Shown here: piece by piece, positions 1-10,567 of the stretch
Layout of the letters: each line of letters opens with the position of its first letter
Numbering within the stretch: the stretch's first letter is position 1
NCBI RefSeq assembly: GCF_000015725.1
Contig: NC_008825.1
Span: 3,038,001 to 3,102,000, forward strand
Direction of reading: 5' to 3'
Length of the DNA: 64,000 nt
Source of the DNA: Methylibium petroleiphilum PM1
Lineage (GTDB): Bacteria; Pseudomonadota; Gammaproteobacteria; Burkholderiales; Burkholderiaceae_C
Position numbers and translations under genes: made by a program
Notes under the pieces: model-generated
Seen by the model: only the letters and a program-made list of their open reading frames with translations
Told to the model about the DNA's origin: nothing
Database searches by the model: none

Positions 1-1
1 A

Positions 2-391
2 TGGGGGGACTTCCTGCAGGTGATGTACGGCAACGAGCCGTCTCGATGGAAGACCGGTCTCGACGGCGCCGACCGATGGCGCTTCGCGATCAACGTGCTC
101 ACGCGCGTGCGCTTCGTCGATGCTCGTGGCACGCTGGACTTCAAGGTGAAGGAGGCCGCGGACAAAGCGCCGGACGGGCTCTACCCCTGGTTCGAGGCAC
201 CCGACCGCCAGACGCAGGGACAACCAATCGCCTTCGGCCATTGGTCGACGCTCGGCCTCTTGAATCGCCCTGACCTGCTGGCCATCGACACCGGCTGCGT
301 CTGGGGCGGCGCGCTCACCGCGGTGCGTATCGACGGAGGACGGCGGGAGATGATCCAGGTCGACTGCGAAACGGCGCAGCGGCCTGGCTGA
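2..391 (+). CDS. apaH: Symmetrical bis(5'-nucleosyl)-tetraphosphatase ApaH, C-terminal part
   Basis: This is the C-terminal part of a gene that enters from the left edge; the frame is open from base 2. ApaH splits Ap4A into two ADP and lowers alarmone and NpnN-cap levels in the cytoplasm. Family features visible are MYGNEPSRW near the start, LTRVRF, PWF, the metal-site segment IAFGHWSTLG and then DTGCVWGGALTAVR close to the end, which is the usual ApaH C-terminal order. The calcineurin-type N-terminal metal motifs lie outside the window. The gene ends 47 bases before a tRNA gene. Confidence 0.9.
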   Translation, partial: WGDFLQVMYGNEPSRWKTGLDGADRWRFAINVLTRVRFVDARGTLDFKVKEAADKAPDGLYPWFEAPDRQTQGQPIAFGHWSTLGLLNRPDLLAIDTGCVWGGALTAVRIDGGRREMIQVDCETAQRPG

Positions 392-438
392 TCAGTCGCG
401 GCGACCGGGCCGCTGCCGAACTTAGAATTCAGTCCGTT

Positions 439-528
439 GGAAGCGTGGCCGAGCGGTTGAAGGCAGCAGTCTTGAAAACTGCCGAAGGGGTGACCCTTCC
501 GTGGGTTCGAATCCCACCGCTTCCGCCA
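439..528 (+). tRNA. tRNA-Ser (anticodon UGA)
   Basis: The acceptor stem pairs GGAAGCG (439-445) with CGCTTCC (518-524), followed by discriminator G and an encoded CCA at 526-528. The anticodon stem GCAGT/ACTGC holds the loop CTTGAAA, so the anticodon is TGA, reading UCA and related serine codons. A long variable arm and the T-loop GGTTCGAATCC are present, as expected for a class II tRNA-Ser. No integrase or direct repeat of the 3' end is seen nearby, so it does not mark an integrated element here. Confidence 0.97.
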
Positions 529-537
529 ATGCACCTC

Positions 538-765
538 TCAGCGCCTAGTGAACGCGTCCTGCAGTTCTCCGGGCAGGGTATCGATTTCTTCCTCGCTCAC
601 TTCCAGCCCGCGACGCAGATCAAACGACGAATGCAACCAGTGATCGTCGGTCTGGGTGTCGTCCTGCTGAACAGCGCGGAGTTCAACAGCGCTCCGATCT
701 GTCCGGGTTTTGGGTGGATGCAGAGTGAAATGCCGAGACTTGGCCCCGAAATCGAAAGTTGCCAT
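538..765 (-). CDS. Small hypothetical protein (75 aa)
   Basis: A 75-residue acidic, soluble ORF beginning MATFDFGAKSRHF and ending GELQDAFTRR, with no signal peptide or membrane segment. It has a good ribosome-binding sequence (AGGACGGGG, about 6 bases before the ATG), and its mixed residue use looks like a real protein rather than a shadow frame. Its 3' end lies 9 bases from the tRNA on the other strand. Upstream (about 790-860) is a locally AT-rich stretch that could hold its promoter. I do not recognise the family. Confidence 0.55.
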   Translation of the reverse strand: MATFDFGAKSRHFTLHPPKTRTDRSAVELRAVQQDDTQTDDHWLHSSFDLRRGLEVSEEEIDTLPGELQDAFTRR

Positions 766-891
766 GGCGAACCCCGTCCTGCGAAATCGCGTACATAAGG
801 TTACATCTATGCTGGGGGCGTGGTAATTCCCATTTTTAGTTAAAGGTTATAGGCCATCTTCGCCGGCCGCAACGATGCCGCTCCTGGAGAG

Positions 892-1164
892 CTATCGGAG
901 CGTCGTCCAATGGACATCGACGCTCGTCGATCGATCATCATCTTCGAACCGAGGCCCAACGGTCAGGTCGCCTGACCCAGGAGGCACCGGTTCAGCACAA
1001 CGGTCGATGAAGTGGCGCAATTCAGACTCCATAGCCGGCGTGAACCCATCGCGCATCTGCATCACGATGGCCTGCTCGATCGCCAGACGCATGTCCGGAG
1101 GCAAGTGCCGCCCCGCCAGGAGCGTGGTCAGCAACTCGTGCGCGCGTTGTTCGAAGCCACTCAT
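892..1164 (-). CDS. Small hypothetical protein (90 aa)
   Basis: The reading frame is open from 1335, but the upstream part is arginine- and proline-rich and looks non-coding. From the ATG at 1164 the protein begins MSGFEQRAHELL and has a helical-looking middle (LAGRHLPPDMRLAIEQAIVMQMRDG) and an acidic tail. There is no clear Shine-Dalgarno. It lies alone between the tRNA region and the diguanylate cyclase, on the same strand as the latter. Function is unknown; a non-coding frame remains possible. Confidence 0.4.
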   Translation of the reverse strand: MSGFEQRAHELLTTLLAGRHLPPDMRLAIEQAIVMQMRDGFTPAMESELRHFIDRCAEPVPPGSGDLTVGPRFEDDDRSTSVDVHWTTLR

Positions 1165-1355
1165 TCTCGGATCACGGAACGTCTGCAGGGTCGGCACGCC
1201 AGGAGAGTCTCGACGAAGGCTGGGCCGCGCCGGGGCCACGATCGGCACGACCGCAGCGCTGGATTGTCCGCCTCGGCAGGACAGGGCGTCCGAACGAACT
1301 AGGGGGTCCTTCGCGGGCCCCGCTCGGCCGCGCAACGAGCGCCGCGGGCAGTAGA

Positions 1356-3062
1356 TCAGGCGGCGCAGGTGCGGTTCTTGCCGCTGTGCTTGGCCTCGTA
1401 CAGCGCCTCGTCGGCGCGCTCCAGCGATTGCTCGAGCCGTTCGCCGGGCCGGTAGAGGCTGACGCCGGCCGAGAAGGTCACGAACACCTGCCCCTGCTCA
1501 TCGCTCATGAACAGCTCCGCGCTGAGCGTACGCTGCACGCGGGTGAGCACGCGCTGCGCCTCGTCGAGCGGCGTGCCCGGCAGCAGCACCACGAACTCCT
1601 CGCCACCGTAGCGCGCCAGTGTGTCGCCGGGGCGCAGCGCCTGCGCGACGCGGTGCGTCAGGAACTGCAGCGCCGCATCGCCGCTCGCATGGCCCAGCCG
1701 ATCGTTGAGCTTCTTGAAATTGTCGATGTCGATCAGCGCCACGGCGAGCGTCGCGCCCTCACCCTGTGCAGCCCGCTGGTTCTTGGCCTGCTCCGTCTCG
1801 AAGGCCTGCTGCAGGCCGCGGCGGTTGGCGATCTGCGTCAAGGGGTCCGTGGACACTTCGTCCGACAGCCGACGGATCTCGTCCTCCAATTCGACCACCC
1901 GCGCCTGCATCTCGGCCGATCGGCTGTGCTCCAGAGCCAGTCTGGCCTGCGCCTGGCTGACCCCTTCGTGCACTGCCCGGCTTTCAGCCACCATCTGTCG
2001 CACCGTCCCGGCCAGGCTCTCAAGAGACTCGGCACGGTCGATCTCGTCGGCGTACCCGTCCAATTGAGACGAGAAGCGCCCGGTCTGTGCACCCAGCGAG
2101 GCAATCTCGTCGAGCATCTCGTGGATCGAGTCCTTCAAGGCATCTCGGGCCGCCTTGCGGGCCGCGCGCAGTTCCTGCTGGCGCTCGCGCGTACCGAGCA
2201 GCAGTTGGCTGACTGATCGCACGCCCCTTGCCGTCAGGCCACCGTCGCTCTCGAACAGCTGACTGCGCATCACCTCGCACTGCCCTTTGACCCAGGAATC
2301 GTCCTCGGACAGGTCGGCCAGACCTTCGGTGAGTTCCTGGCACAGCCCTCCCAGTTGGTTCGTCAGGTGCTGGCGATGCTGCAACACCCGTTGCGCCTCG
2401 GTGCAAGCCTGCGCCACGTCTTCGACAACACCATCGGGGCCGTCGGCAGCAATGCGCGCCTGCAACTGCGCAAGCCGCTCGGCCACCTCGCGGCTGCGCG
2501 CCTCGCTCGACGGCAAGGCCGCCTGAACGGTCGCACCGAGTTCGGCGGCAACGCGCGACCAGGCCATCGAGACGGGCGCCGGCGAAGCCTCTGCAACGAC
2601 CATCGGCGCGACGTCGCCCACGGGTGCTGCCGCGTCGAAAGGTGCCAGATCGCTCGGTGCCTCGTCGAGCGCATCACTGTCCCAGCTGGCGATGAGCTGC
2701 TTGAGCCTTTGCTGCAGCCGCTTGGCGTCACTGCGGCTGCCCCCGAGCACCCGCTGCAGACTGTCCTTGCGTCGAGCGGCGGTCCAGTTGCGGCCGCCAC
2801 GCTCCACGCCCCGCAGGGCGCTCTGGAACAGAGCGGCCCACGCTTCGCCGTCGCCTTCGGCGCTGTCCGGCACGGCAGCAGCAACCCCCGCCGCGGGCCC
2901 CGGTGCGTCACCGCGCTCCGTCCGGTAGGCCCACGCAAAGTTCTCGGGCGTCGGTTGCTTGCGCTCCAGCGCAAGGCGGCGCAGCGCCGCCTTGGCCAAC
3001 TCCGCAGCCGCGGGCTCCGCGGCACGTGCAGCGGACGCTTCCGGGTTCGAGGCCACGCCCAT
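1356..3062 (-). CDS. Diguanylate cyclase with long coiled N-terminal region
   Basis: A 568-residue protein predicted to make c-di-GMP from two GTP. The C-terminal GGDEF domain (about 400-565) has the active-site GGEEF at 486-490 and an inhibitory-site RPGD at 477-480, five residues before it, so catalysis and product inhibition both look intact. Residues 1-400 are Ala/Glu/Arg-rich and mostly helical, with likely coiled coil around 290-400 and no membrane segment or recognised sensor. It starts 9 bases after the stop of the REC-GGDEF-EAL gene, so the two are almost certainly co-transcribed. The input it senses is unknown. Confidence 0.9.
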   Translation of the reverse strand: MGVASNPEASAARAAEPAAAELAKAALRRLALERKQPTPENFAWAYRTERGDAPGPAAGVAAAVPDSAEGDGEAWAALFQSALRGVERGGRNWTAARRKDSLQRVLGGSRSDAKRLQQRLKQLIASWDSDALDEAPSDLAPFDAAAPVGDVAPMVVAEASPAPVSMAWSRVAAELGATVQAALPSSEARSREVAERLAQLQARIAADGPDGVVEDVAQACTEAQRVLQHRQHLTNQLGGLCQELTEGLADLSEDDSWVKGQCEVMRSQLFESDGGLTARGVRSVSQLLLGTRERQQELRAARKAARDALKDSIHEMLDEIASLGAQTGRFSSQLDGYADEIDRAESLESLAGTVRQMVAESRAVHEGVSQAQARLALEHSRSAEMQARVVELEDEIRRLSDEVSTDPLTQIANRRGLQQAFETEQAKNQRAAQGEGATLAVALIDIDNFKKLNDRLGHASGDAALQFLTHRVAQALRPGDTLARYGGEEFVVLLPGTPLDEAQRVLTRVQRTLSAELFMSDEQGQVFVTFSAGVSLYRPGERLEQSLERADEALYEAKHSGKNRTCAA

Positions 3063-3071
3063 CGCGCGAGC

Positions 3072-5336
3072 TCAGGCGCCCGGAGGCAGATTGCCCGGCA
3101 GGGCGCGCACATCGGCCCGCGGCACCGACTCCGCCGTGGCGTCACTGTCTTCCACCTGCCCGATCCACGGGGCCTTGCGAGGCAATACGGTCTGCGCCAG
3201 CCATTGCTCCAGGTCTTCAGGCGGCAAGGCCTTGCTGAACAGGAAGCCCTGCATCGTGCTGCAGCCCAGGCGGTGCAGCACCTCCATCTGGCGCAGGTTC
3301 TCCACGCCCTCCGCAATCACGCGGATGCCGAGCGAGCGCGCCAGCGCAATGATCGCCGTCACCACAGCCGAACTCTGCAAGGTAACGCCGAGGTCACGCA
3401 CGAAGCTGCGGTCGATTTTCAGCTCGCTGATCGGCAGCGTCGTCAGGTACGCGAGCGAAGAATAGCCGGTGCCGAAGTCGTCGATGGAGATCTCGACGCC
3501 GATCTCGTTGAGTCGATGCAAGGCCGGGATCACGTTCTGCAGATCCTTCATCAGGCCGGTTTCAGTGATCTCCAGCTCGATGCAGGAATGCGTGACGCCG
3601 TGCGCCGCCGCGGCCTGCTGGATGTGGGTCACCAGGTCGGTGCGCTCGAACAGCCGGCTCGGCAGGTTCACCGCGATCGAGGTATCGATGCCATGGTGCT
3701 GCTGCCACAGGCGCGCCTGCCGGGTGGCCTCGCGGATGGCCCACTCGCTCATCGGCACGATGAGGCCGGTCTCCTCGGCCAGCGGGATGAAATCGCCGGG
3801 CGGCACCAACACGCCATTGCGCTTCCAGCGCATCAGCGCCTCGGCACCGACCATGCGCGCGGTGCGCACGTCGATCTTCGGCTGGTAGTGCAGCACCAGT
3901 TCCTCGCGCTCGATGGCCTTGTGCAGCGCGCTCTCGAGCTCGAGCTTCTCACGGCCCTTGCCGGCCAGATGCGGCCGGTAGAGCGATGCCGCGTTGCGTC
4001 CGGCTGCCTTGGCGGAGTACATCGCCACATCGGCGTTGCGCAGCACGTCGGCCACCGAAGCGCCGTCCCGAGGGAACAGCGCGATGCCGACGCTCGCCGT
4101 CACGAAGCATTCCTGGCCGCCCACGAAGATGGGCTCGCGCATCACTTCGAGGATGCGCAGCGCAACGCGCTCGGCATCCTGGTCAGCATCGACCTCGGGC
4201 AGCAACGCCACGAACTCGTCACCGCCGAGACGACCGACCGCCTCCAGCGAGCGATGCGCGCGCAGACCTACCGAGTCGATCCCCGTCTCGACCACCTGGT
4301 CGGAGTGCCGCACGCAGGACCGCAGTCGCCGAGACACCTCCATCAGCAGTTCGTCCCCCGCCCCGTGCCCGAGCGTGTCATTGATGACCTTGAAGCGATC
4401 CAGGTCGATCAGCAGCAGCCCCACCTGATGGTTCAGCCGCTTGGCCTGTTCCATCGCACGTTCGGCGCGCCAGATCAACTGGCGCCGGTTCGGCAGGCCC
4501 GTCAGTGCGTCGAAGTTCGCCAGGTGACGGATCTTGTCCTCGGCCACCCGTCGGTCGGTCACGTCCTGAACGATGCCGGTGTAGCCGGTCAGGTTGCCGT
4601 GTTCGTTGAACTCGGGTTCGGCCTCGACGTGGACCACGCGCTGGCGCCCGTCGATCAGTTGTACCGGGAAATCGGTGGCCAGCACGGTGCTGCGGGCCAG
4701 CGTATCCCGCAACAGCGACAGACAGCCCTGCCGATGCTCGGCGGGGACCATGCGGATGAGCGATCTCATGCCGAGGTGATCCCCCGGGCCCAGACCGAAG
4801 ACGCGCAAACCCTCGACCGAGAACAGCAGCCCCGAGCGATCGCGCCGCCAGTCGAAGCTTCCCATGCGTGCGAGATCCTGCGCGCGTGCCAGCTTCGATT
4901 TGCTGCGCTCGAGCTCCAGTCGGGTGCGGGACGAGCGCAGCAGATAACGCAGCCGTCCGGCCAGCAGACTCCACTGCGTCGATTTGACGAAAAAGTCGGT
5001 GGCGCCGGCCTCGTAGGCACGGGTGATCGACGCATCGTCATCCAATCCGGTCAGCATCAGCACCGGCATCGACTCGAAGCCGGGCAAGGCGCGCAGCTCT
5101 CGGCAGGTGGTGAAGCCGTCCATGCCGGGCATCAGCGCATCGAGCACGATGACGTCGGGCGACCAGTCGGTCAGCAACTGCACCGCGCGCTCGCCGCTGG
5201 TGGCTTCGGTGACGGCGAAGCCTCGCTCGCGCAACGCGATCGATGTCAGCAGCAGGTTGACCTCGTCGTCGTCGACCAGGAGAACACGAGGGCTCTCCAG
5301 AGGATCGTCGACAGAGGGATCGGCGCGCAGGTCCAT
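3072..5336 (-). CDS. Response regulator with PAS, GGDEF and EAL domains
   Basis: A 754-residue c-di-GMP turnover protein. Domains in order: REC (about 16-130, phospho-acceptor D66, K118), PAS (about 150-265), GGDEF (about 275-450, GGDEF at 371-375) and EAL (about 465-720, EAL at 499-501, later DDFGTGYSS and EGVEN). Both catalytic motifs appear intact, so cyclase and phosphodiesterase activity are both possible. Odd feature: about 20 extra residues (347-367) separate the RHSD inhibitory-site-like motif from the GGDEF loop, where normally only five residues lie. It sits between a hybrid kinase and a diguanylate cyclase on the same strand, and the kinase's phosphorelay is a plausible input. Confidence 0.92.
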   Translation of the reverse strand: MDLRADPSVDDPLESPRVLLVDDDEVNLLLTSIALRERGFAVTEATSGERAVQLLTDWSPDVIVLDALMPGMDGFTTCRELRALPGFESMPVLMLTGLDDDASITRAYEAGATDFFVKSTQWSLLAGRLRYLLRSSRTRLELERSKSKLARAQDLARMGSFDWRRDRSGLLFSVEGLRVFGLGPGDHLGMRSLIRMVPAEHRQGCLSLLRDTLARSTVLATDFPVQLIDGRQRVVHVEAEPEFNEHGNLTGYTGIVQDVTDRRVAEDKIRHLANFDALTGLPNRRQLIWRAERAMEQAKRLNHQVGLLLIDLDRFKVINDTLGHGAGDELLMEVSRRLRSCVRHSDQVVETGIDSVGLRAHRSLEAVGRLGGDEFVALLPEVDADQDAERVALRILEVMREPIFVGGQECFVTASVGIALFPRDGASVADVLRNADVAMYSAKAAGRNAASLYRPHLAGKGREKLELESALHKAIEREELVLHYQPKIDVRTARMVGAEALMRWKRNGVLVPPGDFIPLAEETGLIVPMSEWAIREATRQARLWQQHHGIDTSIAVNLPSRLFERTDLVTHIQQAAAAHGVTHSCIELEITETGLMKDLQNVIPALHRLNEIGVEISIDDFGTGYSSLAYLTTLPISELKIDRSFVRDLGVTLQSSAVVTAIIALARSLGIRVIAEGVENLRQMEVLHRLGCSTMQGFLFSKALPPEDLEQWLAQTVLPRKAPWIGQVEDSDATAESVPRADVRALPGNLPPGA

Positions 5337-5378
5337 GGGTGAATTCTTGATCGACAGCGCGTGGGTCGTGGATCCGGG

Positions 5379-8384
<3,006 letters not shown>

Positions 8385-8595
8385 CGAGCCACCCCCGACC
8401 CGGGAACCCGCCGTGTCGATGTGGACGTCTTGCGTCCGGGTTGGCCGACGGCGCGGATCGAGCAGGTGCGCATGTCGGCAAGTGTGGCGTGGCCCGGTGC
8501 CGCGCGCAAAGCCGCCGCCGTCCCTCCTGTCGGGTGCTGGCGAGCCGTCGCGACGCCGAGGCCCCGCTGCGGCAATCGTTCACGGATGCGACTTC

Positions 8596-8601
8596 TACAA
8601 T
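8596..8601 (+). promoter_or_regulatory. -10 box TACAAT giving a near-leaderless start
   Basis: TACAAT, preceded by TTC, ends 7 bases before the ATG of the kinase gene at 8609. A transcript starting the usual 6-8 bases downstream would begin at or next to the ATG. No good -35 hexamer is seen 17 bases upstream, and no ribosome-binding sequence precedes the ATG. The call rests on the match and spacing only. Confidence 0.45.
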
Positions 8602-8608
8602 CGATCAC

Positions 8609-9883
8609 ATGATTTCGATTGACAACGACCTCAGGCGTGCACTGTCCCGGATCGCGGAAGCCTCGGGCATCGGACTCGGCGCGTTGCTGCTGCCGGTCGA
8701 CGCGCGAGCTGCCTTCGACGCTGCCGAGGGTCTGCCCTGGCATGCCTTCGGGCTGTTGCTGGTCGGCGCGCTGCTGGCACTGGGCGTCCTGCTCGGTCTC
8801 CTGGCGTGGCAACAGCGCCAGCGGCGAGACGCCGCTGCACTGCGCGACGAGCGCGCCCGCGTGCGACGCCTGCTCGGCTTGATCGAGGGCCCGCTGTGGC
8901 GCACCGACGCACAGCACCGCCTGACCGCGCTGCGCGCGACGGCGCTGCCTGCCGACCATGCGCTGCACGCCGGCCGCGACAGTCAGGCGTTCTGGCAGCT
9001 GTTCGACGAGACGTCGATGCCCGGCCTGCGCCAGGCTCTCGAGTCGGAAGCCGATTTCCAGGCCATCGAGGTCGGGCTCGCGGCGCCTGGCGGCGGGCCG
9101 CTGCAACGCTGGCGATTGAAGGCATGCGTGTGCCTCGACGCCTCGGGCCGCTTCGCTGGCCACGAGGGGAGCGCGACGCTCCTGACGCCCCCACGCCCGT
9201 CGCCGGCGGGTGCGGACGAGGATGCGGCGTCGTTCGGCACGCTGGTGTCGCACGATCTGCGCGCACCGATCCGGGTGGTCGAGGGCTTCACGAAGATTGT
9301 CAAGGAGGACTACGGTCGCCTGCTCGATCGCGTCGGCAACGACCACCTTGACCGCGTACTCGGGGCCGCGGCCCGCATGAACGGCATGATCGACGCGCTG
9401 CTGGCGCTGTCGAGACTCGGCGCGCTGCCTCTGGCGCGCCAGACGGTCGACCTGTCGCAACTCGCGAGCTACGTGATCGACGATCTGCAGCGCCAGGCGC
9501 CCGAACGCCGCGTCGATGTCCGCATCGCGCCCGGCCTGCTGGTCACCGGCGATCCGACCCTGTTGCGCGTGGTGCTCGAGAACCTGCTGGGCAACGCTTG
9601 GAAATACAGCGCCCATCGCCACGTTGCCCGGATCGAACTGGGCCGCGTGGTCGAAGGCGAGCACAGTGCGTTTTGCGTGGCCGACAACGGCGCCGGTTTC
9701 GACATGCGCTTCATCGATCGGCTGTTCGGCGTGTTTCAGCGACTGCACAGCAGCAGCGATTTCGCCGGCACCGGGGTCGGCCTTGCGTCGGTGCGGCGCA
9801 TCGTGCAACGCCATGGCGGCGAGATCTGGGCGGAGGCCGAGGTCGACCGCGGAGCCCGCTTCTACTTCACCCTGTCCACCTGA
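8609..9883 (+). CDS. Membrane-anchored sensor histidine kinase
   Basis: A 424-residue kinase. One membrane helix lies at about 46-67, a degenerate PAS-like linker at about 85-195, HisKA with LVSHDLRAPIRVVEGF (H215), and a HATPase domain with the N box ENLLGNAWKYS, ADNGAGFDMRF and GTGVGLASVRRIV. It resembles the phytochrome-type/CHASE-linked soluble kinases used with short response regulators. The start at 8609 is chosen because the upstream frame is arginine-rich and a -10 box sits just before this ATG. It runs convergently with the ANTAR regulator gene (29-base gap) and divergently from the hybrid kinase. Its partner is unknown. Confidence 0.85.
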   Translation: MISIDNDLRRALSRIAEASGIGLGALLLPVDARAAFDAAEGLPWHAFGLLLVGALLALGVLLGLLAWQQRQRRDAAALRDERARVRRLLGLIEGPLWRTDAQHRLTALRATALPADHALHAGRDSQAFWQLFDETSMPGLRQALESEADFQAIEVGLAAPGGGPLQRWRLKACVCLDASGRFAGHEGSATLLTPPRPSPAGADEDAASFGTLVSHDLRAPIRVVEGFTKIVKEDYGRLLDRVGNDHLDRVLGAAARMNGMIDALLALSRLGALPLARQTVDLSQLASYVIDDLQRQAPERRVDVRIAPGLLVTGDPTLLRVVLENLLGNAWKYSAHRHVARIELGRVVEGEHSAFCVADNGAGFDMRFIDRLFGVFQRLHSSSDFAGTGVGLASVRRIVQRHGGEIWAEAEVDRGARFYFTLST

Positions 9884-9912
9884 AACGATCGACGCCAAGA
9901 CGGCCACTCGGT

Positions 9913-10509
9913 TCACGGCGCCGCAGGCGCCGACAACAGCTCGACCGCGGCCAGGAGCTGCTCGCACTCGGCCTCCAGCGCCCGCCCGTGATGCGTCGCC
10001 AGCCGGCGCAGCCGCTCCAGCGCCACGGCACGCGGCAGCGAGTGCCTGTGCATCACCACGCCGACCGCGATGGCCACCGGATCGGACAGCGGATCGCGCG
10101 GACGCGGCGCACCGACCTCGGCGACCGGTTCGACCCCGCCGCGGATGCGCTTGAACGCCGCCTCGACCGCCGGCAGGATCTGCCGCATGTCGACCGGCTT
10201 GATCAGGTGATCCAGTGCGCCCAGGGCCCGCACCTGCGCCACCGTGGCCGCGTCGGAGAAGGCCGACAGGAACATGAAGGGCACGCTGCCGTGCTCTCGC
10301 AGGTAGGCGGCCACGTCGAATCCGCTCTTGCCCTCCATGCGGATGTCGAGCAGGGCCAGGTCCGGCCGGCGCGTGCGCGCCTCGAGGATGGCGTCGTCGC
10401 CATTGTCGGCGTCGACCACGGCATAGCCGGCCGCGGACAAGCCGTGCGTCAGCGTCGCCAGCACCAGCCTGTCGTCATCGACGACGAGGATCTTGCCCTT
10501 GCTGCTCAA
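9913..10509 (-). CDS. ANTAR-domain response regulator (RNA-binding antiterminator type)
   Basis: A 198-residue regulator: REC domain 1-120 (DDD at 11-13, phospho-acceptor D55, K104) followed by an ANTAR helical domain (about 142-190). ANTAR proteins bind paired hairpins in mRNA leaders and prevent termination. A TTG start at 10509 is preferred because AGGGG lies 8 bases before it and REC begins right after; an upstream ATG at 10581 would add an unlikely Cys/Gly/Arg-rich extension and overlap the preceding gene. It follows the HisKA_2 kinase gene after 58 bases, and HisKA_2-ANTAR pairs are a known two-component pattern (EutW/EutV type). Confidence 0.88.
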   Translation of the reverse strand: MSSKGKILVVDDDRLVLATLTHGLSAAGYAVVDADNGDDAILEARTRRPDLALLDIRMEGKSGFDVAAYLREHGSVPFMFLSAFSDAATVAQVRALGALDHLIKPVDMRQILPAVEAAFKRIRGGVEPVAEVGAPRPRDPLSDPVAIAVGVVMHRHSLPRAVALERLRRLATHHGRALEAECEQLLAAVELLSAPAAP

Positions 10510-10567
10510 GAATGATTCCCCTTGATGGCCGTGACCGCGCCCTGATCCGCACGAGTGCCGGTCTTGC

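Noticed and set aside
439-528. tRNA-Ser as an integration site of a mobile element
   Set aside because: No integrase and no direct repeat of the tRNA 3' end were seen in the window.
2355-5342. 995-codon open frame on the plus strand opposite the GGDEF/EAL genes
   Set aside because: It is antisense to two clear c-di-GMP enzymes, rich in Arg, His and Gln without domain pattern, and results from high-GC third positions leaving few stops.
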